Assembly: GCF_000428845.1 (NCBI RefSeq) | Contig: NZ_AUAS01000024.1 | Coordinates: forward strand, 1-35,661 | From: Dyadobacter alkalitolerans DSM 23607 | GTDB taxonomy: Bacteria; Bacteroidota; Bacteroidia; Cytophagales; Spirosomataceae | Reading direction: 5' to 3' | DNA length: 35,661 bases | In this document: piece by piece, positions 29,671 to 35,661 of the stretch | Layout of the letters: every line of letters begins with the position of its first letter | How positions within the stretch are numbered: position 1 is the first letter of the stretch | Notes under the pieces: generated by a model | Told to the model about the DNA's origin: nothing | The model's database searches: none | What the model saw: only the letters and a program-made list of their open reading frames with translations | Position numbers and translations under genes: made by a program

Positions 29671-29703
29671 TTTGTTCCAAATATAAATAGTTTTTTATAT
29701 TTG
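29671..29703 (+). promoter_or_regulatory. Transfer-operon promoter
   Basis: TTTG (29671-29674) and TATATTTG (29696-29703) fit the Bacteroidota TTTG-N19-21-TAnnTTTG promoter. The first pilin gene starts 29 bp downstream. It lies in the short gap between the divergent coupling-protein and pilin genes. Confidence 0.8.
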
Positions 29704-29732
29704 CTGCATCACTTAAACAATTAAAAACAATT

Positions 29733-30050
29733 ATGAAAAGGTTACGGTTACTATTAGCAATGTTTGGTTTAACCGCTTTCTCTAACGCGGTCTATGCTCA
29801 AGCCAGTGGTATTGAAAAAGGAGCAGCCGCATTGGATGCTTTGACAGGGGATTTGGAACAATATCTTGACCCGGTTACGACAGTCGTATATATGGCTGCG
29901 GCCATTGTCGGGGTTATTGGTGCTTTTCGCGTGTATACCAACTGGCAGCAAGGAAAGGACAATGTTATGTCCGGCGCAATGGGGTGGTTTGGTGCCATGC
30001 TCTTTCTGCTTATTGCTAATGCAGTTGTACGAGCTATGTTCATCGGCTAA
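29733..30050 (+). CDS. traE: TraE-type DUF4134 protein (VirB2-like pilin)
   Basis: The 105-residue protein has a signal peptide (MKRLRLLLAMFGLTAFSNAVYAQ) and then two membrane helices: 'TVVYMAAAIVGVIGAFRVYTNW' and 'GWFGAMLFLLIANAVVRAMF'. The short loop WQQGKDNV between them is the DUF4134 signature (RVY--W--G). It is the first gene of the transfer operon and likely the major pilin or inner channel subunit. A hairpin follows before the second pilin-like gene, which could raise the relative level of this product. Confidence 0.9.
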   Translation: MKRLRLLLAMFGLTAFSNAVYAQASGIEKGAAALDALTGDLEQYLDPVTTVVYMAAAIVGVIGAFRVYTNWQQGKDNVMSGAMGWFGAMLFLLIANAVVRAMFIG

Positions 30051-30067
30051 AACGTATTTTTTTATTT

Positions 30068-30103
30068 GGGTGGTAGGGTCGGACTACTTGTATCCTGCCG
30101 CCC
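30068..30103 (+). other. Hairpin between first and second pilin-like genes
   Basis: GGGTGGTAGG (30068-30077) pairs with CCTGCCGCCC (30094-30103) over ten positions with two G.U wobbles. There is no T run after it, so it is more likely an mRNA stabiliser or partial attenuator than a full terminator. Confidence 0.55.
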
Positions 30104-30118
30104 TAAAATCTTGATGGT

Positions 30119-30433
30119 ATGCAAATATTACTAGGCATTGACTTGACAAGTAGTTCAGAATCAGACGGATGGATACGAAAATTTTTCACAGAGCCACTTG
30201 CAAGCAATATGAATGTTTTTGTGACTCTCACCTATACGATTCTTGCCTTGCTTGCCATTCTGACCGCGTACAGAATCTATATAAACTGGCAATCAGGTAG
30301 TAGCGAAAACACGTTGTCGGAAATTTCCAGATGGATGATAGGGATGGTTTTGTGTATTGTTCTACTCGCCGGACTTAAGGCATGGATGGCAACTAATCCC
30401 GTAGGAACAGGGGGCGTTGAATTTAACTGGTAA
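30119..30433 (+). CDS. Second DUF4134-like pilin-type protein
   Basis: The 104-residue protein has an N-terminal segment with no standard signal peptide ('MQILLGIDLTSSSESDGWIRKFFTEPLA'). It then has two helices, 'FVTLTYTILALLAILTAYRIYINW' and 'ISRWMIGMVLCIVLLAGLKAWM', separated by 'QSGSSENTLSE'. The RIYINW-QSG loop matches the first pilin gene, so the two are paralogs. It could be a minor pilin or a channel subunit. The start ATG lies 68 bp after the first gene's stop. Confidence 0.82.
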   Translation: MQILLGIDLTSSSESDGWIRKFFTEPLASNMNVFVTLTYTILALLAILTAYRIYINWQSGSSENTLSEISRWMIGMVLCIVLLAGLKAWMATNPVGTGGVEFNW

Positions 30434-30439
30434 TAGAAT

Positions 30440-30856
30440 ATGATGAACTTATACTACACGATTCAGGAAATTGCATTCCTGGGCGTGGCTATTGCCGCTG
30501 TTGCATCTGCGTTTAGAATTTACCAAAAGTGGAACAGGGGGGAAGCGGTTACTCCACTCATTTTTACATGGATTGGCGGAATGGCCTTAGCTGTTATCAT
30601 GAATCATATGATCTACGGTTTAGTTATGGCTGGAAACGCCGGAGATCATAATCCAATTAGCACGGCAAGAATGTTTGCCAAAGAAACACACAGCGCAGCA
30701 ATTACAATAGGGCTTATAGTAGCAATTCTAGCCGTTATTCACATTTATCATAGATATACCACCGGCGATGATGTTACAGAGCTGGTTTACCGATGGGTTG
30801 GTTCACTGTTTTTTCTATTCGCTTTCGGTTTAATCATAGAGTCAATTTTAAGCTAA
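30440..30856 (+). CDS. Third pilin-like protein with duplicated helix hairpin
   Basis: The 138-residue protein contains two copies of the pilin-type unit. The first reads 'FLGVAIAAVASAFRIYQKWNRGEAVTPLIFTWIGGMALAVIM', and the second 'AITIGLIVAILAVIHIYHRYTTGDDVTELVYRWVGSLFFLFAFGLII'. Each has helix, -IY--W/Y--G-, short loop, and helix, so four membrane helices in all. No cleavable signal peptide is clear. It lies 6 bp after the second pilin-like gene. The internal duplication is not seen in ordinary TraE proteins. Confidence 0.78.
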   Translation: MMNLYYTIQEIAFLGVAIAAVASAFRIYQKWNRGEAVTPLIFTWIGGMALAVIMNHMIYGLVMAGNAGDHNPISTARMFAKETHSAAITIGLIVAILAVIHIYHRYTTGDDVTELVYRWVGSLFFLFAFGLIIESILS

Positions 30857-30865
30857 TAATCTACT

Positions 30866-31168
30866 ATGATAAGAGAAGTAGTAAAAGGTGCCGATGATGA
30901 AATCGAATTTATAGGTTTCAAAGGAAGGTACTTTAACCGCCTAATATTTATGGTTTTGGGCTTAGTGGGTTTTACATTTCTTGCTTATGGTTTCGGTCTA
31001 AATTCTCTGATCTTCTTTTTTGTCATGTTTGGAATTGGAACAGCCGGATTTTTTTACATCAAGCATGAAATGGGAGTGAATAAGAAGTTTGGACATATTC
31101 ACAAAACTCATAAAGCACCAAAGGCCATCGTCCAAAATCAGCAATTCTTCAAAATGATTAAAAAATGA
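30866..31168 (+). CDS. traF: TraF-type DUF4133 protein (VirB3-like)
   Basis: The 100-residue protein has a short cytoplasmic start with 'EFIGFKGRYF', two close membrane helices ('LIFMVLGLVGFTFLAYGFGLNSLIFFFVMFGIGTAGFFY') and a basic tail. Size, topology and place just before the VirB4 ATPase gene match VirB3/TraF. It overlaps the next gene by an ATGA. In other systems VirB3 binds VirB4 and is sometimes fused to it. Confidence 0.87.
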   Translation: MIREVVKGADDEIEFIGFKGRYFNRLIFMVLGLVGFTFLAYGFGLNSLIFFFVMFGIGTAGFFYIKHEMGVNKKFGHIHKTHKAPKAIVQNQQFFKMIKK

Positions 31169-33684
31169 GAACTAAGATCGAAGATATATTTCCGCTTTTA
31201 CAAGTGTCAGACGATGGCTTAGTTACAAGTAAAAATGCTGACATCAGTTATTTCTTTGCAATAGAGTATCCTGAGATATTTATTACCAGTCAAGGTAATT
31301 ATGCCTCGGTGGTGGATGCATTTCTGAATGCGTCTAAATCTCTAGGAGAGGGCTTTATCGTTCATAAGCAAGACTTTTTTATTGAGGATAGATATAAGCC
31401 AGATTTTTCATACAATGATAATGGTGATACAATTATCCGGGAGAATGAAAAGCATTTCAAAGATCGGCCATTCACCAGCCATAAAGGATTTCTCTATATC
31501 ACACTGCCTTCGTCTCCCCCTACCGAACGTAATTCGGCGGCCAGCTCCTTGTTTAAAAGAAGCTTAGTTCCACGGAGTTTTAACAACCCTAAAACTCTGA
31601 TCAACTTTCAGGAAAAAGTTTCTTCTTTCGTTGCGGCCATCAATCAAACAAAATCAGTTCGTTTATTCAAAATGAACCGGGATCAGATTGTTGGCACGCG
31701 CGAAGAGCCGGGATTGCTTAACTACTATTTCACCCTCGCGCTTGACGACACCAATATATACGACATCAACCGAGAAAACTCAAATTTCAAGATCGGTAAC
31801 AAGAACACCTATACGTTCGTAATTAACGACCTTGAACAATTTCCCTCAGAGGTAAGTCCGGTCGTGGCGTTCCGCGATTTCAGCAGCACCACGGAAATGC
31901 CTATTTCCTTCGGGTCGTCCTTTGGCATCAATCTACCATTCAACCACGTTTACAATCAGGTTTTTTATATCACAAAGCAAGCTGAGCTGATGATCGAGAA
32001 GACGAAAGAGACCAAGCGTCATTTCAGCTTTTCGCAGTGGAGCCGAGACAATACATTTTCATTGGAGCAGAAAACCCGCTTTCTGGACACGATGAAGCAT
32101 GGAGAGATCGCGGTTAAAGCCCACTTTAATATCCAAGTATTCCATGAAGACCTAGACATTTTAGCGGAATACAAGGAAATCACTTCGGGAGCCATTTCAA
32201 ACGCTCAATTCACAGCAAAAATAGCTACTACGTTCTCCGAGCAAATTTACTGGTCCTCTATTCCCGGCAACGCTCAGGAGTTAGGGCATGATAACTTCGT
32301 TACGTGCTTTCTGTCTAACGCTATATCAATGTATAGCCTTGAAACAAATTATAGAAACTCGCCTTATCAGACAAACGGCCTTCTTCTAACGGACAGGTTC
32401 GGTACACCGCGCATCGTTGACCTGTTCTTTAAACCCCGCGAGGAAGGATTGATAACCAACAGGAATTTTACGATTATTGGCCCTTCCGGTTCCGGTAAGT
32501 CATTTGCTAATAACAATTTGATTTATTATCTGAGACATTCCGGCGCTCACATTAGCATTATCGACATTGGGCATTCCTACAAACGCCTGGGCGAAATTCT
32601 GGGCGCGAAATATATCGAGCATTCAGAAGAGAAGCCGATCTCTCTTAACCCCTTCTATACGGAGGTCAATACAAAGGGTCTTGATAAATTAAAGGCTTCC
32701 AAGCTCAAAGAAGAATTTAAACAAACCATTGTGCAAATTCTCTTCCTTCTTTATAAAAAAGAGTCCGAAGAAGTTACCAAAGCCGAAGAAGTAACCCTGT
32801 ACAACATGGTCACAGGATATTATGGTTATTTGGCAAAACACAATGTGAAATATTCCAAGAAGTCACCGGAATATATAAGGCCGTGCTTTAATACATTCTA
32901 CGATTATACCAAGAAAGTGTTCCCTGATATTTTTGAAAAACAGGGTGGCAGAGATAACAAGGAATTTGATTTGACCAATTTCCACTATGTTCTTTTACCG
33001 TTCTATGAAGGCGGTCAGTACGATTACCTTTTGAACGGAGAAGAAGAAATCGACCTCTCGCGACATCCTTTTGTAATCTATGAGCTGGACAATATTAAGG
33101 ATCATCCAATCTTATTGCCTATCATCACACTGATGATCACCAACACATTTATTACAAAGTTATTCGAAGTTCGTGGTACTTTGAAAGTGCTATTTATTGA
33201 AGAAGCATGGAAAGCAATTTCTTCGGATTTTTTCGCAACGTTCCTTCTTTGGGCGTTTAAAACTGCCCGTAAACACTTTGGTGCAATCGGGGTTATTACG
33301 CAGGAAATTGAAGATTTGCTTAAATCCGAGATTATTAAGGAAACAATCATACAAAACACTGATATTAAAATTATCATGGATATCAATAAGTATGAAGAAG
33401 ACCCTGAAACAATATTCAACTTGTTCAAAATTTCAAATTCTAATATTCCTCAAATATTTTCAATTAATAAAGACCTGCTAACTTCACACAACCGAGGCAG
33501 CTATAAAGAATTAGCCGTTATTCTTGGTAAACACTGTAAAGTATACGGAACAGAAGTTAGTAAATACGCATATAGCCTATTTACAACAGAGCCAACCGAA
33601 GTAGATGAAATACGCCATCTTTCGGCTGAAAAAGAAGTAAGCTTATATGAGGCTTCTATAATGTGGGCTGATCAAAATTTGTAA
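31165..33684 (+). CDS. traG: TraG conjugation ATPase (VirB4 family)
   Basis: The 839-residue protein matches the length of Bacteroides TraG. The N-terminal half is the VirB4 family domain (starting 'MRTKIEDIFPLLQVSDDGLVTSKNADISYFF'). The ATPase half has Walker A GPSGSGKSFANN (about 439-450) and Walker B LKVLFIEEAWKAI (about 673-685). 'GVITQEIEDLLKSEIIKETIIQNTDIKIIM' is the downstream VirB4 motif. It powers pilus assembly and substrate transfer at the inner membrane. No frameshift or missing motif was found. Confidence 0.95.
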   Translation: MRTKIEDIFPLLQVSDDGLVTSKNADISYFFAIEYPEIFITSQGNYASVVDAFLNASKSLGEGFIVHKQDFFIEDRYKPDFSYNDNGDTIIRENEKHFKDRPFTSHKGFLYITLPSSPPTERNSAASSLFKRSLVPRSFNNPKTLINFQEKVSSFVAAINQTKSVRLFKMNRDQIVGTREEPGLLNYYFTLALDDTNIYDINRENSNFKIGNKNTYTFVINDLEQFPSEVSPVVAFRDFSSTTEMPISFGSSFGINLPFNHVYNQVFYITKQAELMIEKTKETKRHFSFSQWSRDNTFSLEQKTRFLDTMKHGEIAVKAHFNIQVFHEDLDILAEYKEITSGAISNAQFTAKIATTFSEQIYWSSIPGNAQELGHDNFVTCFLSNAISMYSLETNYRNSPYQTNGLLLTDRFGTPRIVDLFFKPREEGLITNRNFTIIGPSGSGKSFANNNLIYYLRHSGAHISIIDIGHSYKRLGEILGAKYIEHSEEKPISLNPFYTEVNTKGLDKLKASKLKEEFKQTIVQILFLLYKKESEEVTKAEEVTLYNMVTGYYGYLAKHNVKYSKKSPEYIRPCFNTFYDYTKKVFPDIFEKQGGRDNKEFDLTNFHYVLLPFYEGGQYDYLLNGEEEIDLSRHPFVIYELDNIKDHPILLPIITLMITNTFITKLFEVRGTLKVLFIEEAWKAISSDFFATFLLWAFKTARKHFGAIGVITQEIEDLLKSEIIKETIIQNTDIKIIMDINKYEEDPETIFNLFKISNSNIPQIFSINKDLLTSHNRGSYKELAVILGKHCKVYGTEVSKYAYSLFTTEPTEVDEIRHLSAEKEVSLYEASIMWADQNL

Positions 33685-33702
33685 CAATTAAAACCAAATG
33701 TC

Positions 33703-34890
33703 ATGAAAAAGATAATTACAATTCTCGTGATTCTTTTTATGGGTAGTACTTCATTGAACGCCCAGATGGTGACGAATGACCCGATACACACGGCAATTAC
33801 GACACTCATTAAAATGTTTCAAGACCCATCCTTTAAATCAATTGTTTCCAACATCGAAAAACTTAAAAAAGTCACGTCTGCAGTTAGGCAATTCCACCGG
33901 GGAACTGAAATAGTGACGTCAGTTACAAATATTACTAAAAAGCTTAATACCTATTCTGCGGCAATTGCAAAAGACGGGCATATTTATCCTGTAGAGTATA
34001 AGTTGATGTCCAAGGATGTGAGCATGTTTACTCAGGAAGCTACAAAGCTTATCAAAGATATGAAGTCAGCTACAACGGCTTCCGGTGGTGTACTTCAAAT
34101 GACTGACGCAGAGCGCGCAAAATGGATAGACGAAACCTATATGCGAGTAAGTGCATTTGAGGGCAAAATTACACGCTATTTTGAAGGCATTAAGACTGCA
34201 TCAATCAGAAGATCAGCTTCAAAGGCAGACGTAACAGCAACAGCGAATCTTTACAAATTTGCAGCCGTGGTACCAAAAGGTTATTTCGGTGGTGGAGTTG
34301 GAGCGATTGTAGGAACAAAAGGATACGACGATAAGTACAACGATTCTCTCACTATTCCTTTGGACTATTTATATGAGACTCAGGCGTATAAAGATTTTCA
34401 AAAGAAAATGCGTGAGTGCGAATTTAGAAATCAGATGTTTTATAAACGTCAGGAATATGAAGCTACTAAAATGCAAGCGCACGCCCTGGCTAAACTTTGG
34501 GAACAGGGTTATGTAATGCAAGCCAAAAATGGTTTTTTTCAAAGTAAGTCCAGCGCACAGCAAAATTTCAACAGCCAAATGAACGCGATTGTCGGTGATA
34601 GCGCAAGCTTTACATCAGCCAATTCTATGTCTGTCACAGGCAATATTAATTTGGAAAATATGCTTGAAAACGAAATTCTGGCAATTTATGATCCATCCGG
34701 TAAGCGTATTACGCCCGAGATATTTCAGATGCAGGTTGAATTTCTTGCCAAGGAACTGTATCTGGAATATGGTATTGATAAGCAGCTTGAAGAAGAATAC
34801 AAAATTCAGGAATGTAAGGAACTGGCACAGTCATTCGATGCCATCATGAAGGCCGCAGAAGCAGAGTATTTGAAAAACAACCCACAGTAG
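33703..34890 (+). CDS. Secreted transfer protein at the TraI position (VirB5-like)
   Basis: The 395-residue protein has a signal peptide (MKKIITILVILFMGSTSLNAQ). A long helical part (about 25-200) follows, with heptad-like segments ('FKSIVSNIEKLKKVTSAVRQFHRGTEIVTSVTNITKKLNTY'), which fits VirB5/DUF4141-type proteins. Position between TraG and TraJ supports this. The length is well above the roughly 200 residues I expect of CTnDOT TraI. The extra C-terminal half ('AVVPKGYFGGGVGAIVGTKGYDDKYNDSLTIPLDYL' onward) is charged and helical. VirB5-like proteins sit at the pilus tip or in the periplasm. Confidence 0.65.
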   Translation: MKKIITILVILFMGSTSLNAQMVTNDPIHTAITTLIKMFQDPSFKSIVSNIEKLKKVTSAVRQFHRGTEIVTSVTNITKKLNTYSAAIAKDGHIYPVEYKLMSKDVSMFTQEATKLIKDMKSATTASGGVLQMTDAERAKWIDETYMRVSAFEGKITRYFEGIKTASIRRSASKADVTATANLYKFAAVVPKGYFGGGVGAIVGTKGYDDKYNDSLTIPLDYLYETQAYKDFQKKMRECEFRNQMFYKRQEYEATKMQAHALAKLWEQGYVMQAKNGFFQSKSSAQQNFNSQMNAIVGDSASFTSANSMSVTGNINLENMLENEILAIYDPSGKRITPEIFQMQVEFLAKELYLEYGIDKQLEEEYKIQECKELAQSFDAIMKAAEAEYLKNNPQ

Positions 34891-34900
34891 AATTTTCAAC

Positions 34901-35661
34901 ATGGAAGATATAGGACAAGGGGTAATCGGCCTGATCAATCAGATTTACAATGAAATGATACCAATGACCGAGCAAATTTCGGCCATGATCGTTTCCAAAG
35001 TCAATATCATTGCTGCGATCGGTGCAACCCTATACATTTTCGGCAACCTGATCAAACAGGTTTATTATAACGAGGAAATTAACTTTCTCCCTTATATGAG
35101 GCCGTTCCTTGTTCTCATGTTGATCCCCCTTTCTCCGACGATTACAGAAGGTATAGACAAAATTTCGACAGAGATCAGGGTAGCCGTGAACGGGTCCAAC
35201 GCCAAGATTGCGGAGCGCATCGAAAAGAACTCTAAAAAGATGCAGGAAGCCATTGACAAAAAATGGGATAAAATCGGTAACGATGAAGCATTGTACGAGC
35301 AGACGTTTGGTAATACACGTGCAGAAGACGATTCAGGGGTTTTCCCGATTGGTGACGATATCAAGTTGATGATGGGAAGATCCACTGATCAAATCAAAAT
35401 CGCGCTTGTCCTGCTGATTCAAAACCTTCTCATTACACTGATGTATGTTGCCGAAGCCGCTTTGCTACTAATGAGTTTATGTTACCGGCTGGTGTTGAAG
35501 ATGGGATTCCCTATTGCTATAACCCTTACCATCTTTCCCGGATTCACAAACAACATGATTCACTGGTTCGGGAAATATGTCAACTTCTCATTACTTCCGG
35601 CAGTCGCAGCTATGTATTCGACTATTTCCTTTGGCCTGCTTGACCTGTATCTAAGCTCTGA
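34901..35661 (+). CDS. traJ: TraJ-type inner-membrane channel protein (VirB6-like), partial
   Basis: An open frame of 253 codons from MEDIGQGVIGLINQIYNEMI runs off the right edge without a stop. It has several membrane helices ('VNIIAAIGATLYIFGNLI', 'LIQNLLITLMYVAEAALLLMSLCYRL', 'LPAVAAMYSTISFGLLDLYL'). A long charged loop lies between the first and later helices ('NSKKMQEAIDKKWDKIGNDEALYEQTFGNTRAEDD'). This fits TraJ of Bacteroides elements and its place after the TraI-like gene. TraJ/VirB6 forms part of the inner-membrane channel. Confidence 0.85.
   Translation, partial: MEDIGQGVIGLINQIYNEMIPMTEQISAMIVSKVNIIAAIGATLYIFGNLIKQVYYNEEINFLPYMRPFLVLMLIPLSPTITEGIDKISTEIRVAVNGSNAKIAERIEKNSKKMQEAIDKKWDKIGNDEALYEQTFGNTRAEDDSGVFPIGDDIKLMMGRSTDQIKIALVLLIQNLLITLMYVAEAALLLMSLCYRLVLKMGFPIAITLTIFPGFTNNMIHWFGKYVNFSLLPAVAAMYSTISFGLLDLYLSS

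Overview
The window is most simply read as about 36 kb of a large conjugative plasmid from a member of the Bacteroidota, probably the Cytophagales (Dyadobacter/Spirosoma type). The evidence is an iteron-controlled Rep_3 initiator, a small ParA plus ribbon-helix-helix partition pair, a MobC/relaxase cassette, a VirD4-type coupling protein, and a transfer operon in the order of the Bacteroides CTnDOT genes (two pilin-like proteins and a duplicated relative, then TraF, TraG, TraI-like and TraJ). Several promoters fit the Bacteroidota -7 box TAnnTTTG. The genus is inference.

Layout. 1-1994: two GC-richer genes for secreted proteins on the minus strand, the first running off the left edge. 2563-3240: an orphan LuxR-type response regulator. 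3501-4207: a serine recombinase with res-like inverted repeats just upstream and no transposase. 4253-8887: accessory genes, comprising a prohead-protease-like zinc protein, a small lipoprotein, two unknowns, a GNAT acetyltransferase coupled to a membrane-bound LuxR regulator, and a small HTH protein. 9154-11035: a mobilome protein of unknown function, converging on a two-gene minus-strand operon (HEPN-like protein plus ART-like protein) that is a candidate undescribed toxin or defence module. 11443-12428: parAB between two near-identical AT-rich direct repeats. 12699-13406: a SprT-like metalloprotein gene.

13464-21169 is a complete Tn3-family transposon of about 7.7 kb. It has 40-bp inverted repeats (36/40 identical) and a 5-bp AACAT target duplication. 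It carries tnpA, tnpR, two EamA-type exporters and a MocR regulator, and it landed on an outlying replication iteron. 21175-23010 is the replication region: the rep gene, five 21-22 bp iterons in front of it, and outlying iteron copies on both sides.

23220-24872 is a second, transfer-linked ParA-like operon (HTH protein, ATPase, membrane protein). It diverges from mobC/relaxase across two arrays of four 11-bp repeats and a probable oriT. 25214-27674 is the mobilisation operon, which includes an M23 peptidase. 27671-29650 is the coupling protein on the opposite strand. 29733 to the right edge is the type IV secretion operon, cut inside traJ.

The strongest unexplained non-coding signal is an 8-bp TGTMGACA motif placed 54-55 bp apart at three distant intergenic loci (6087-6203, 12591-12653, 21235-21352). 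No tRNA, rRNA or CRISPR array was seen. All family assignments come from reading motifs by eye; no database search was run.
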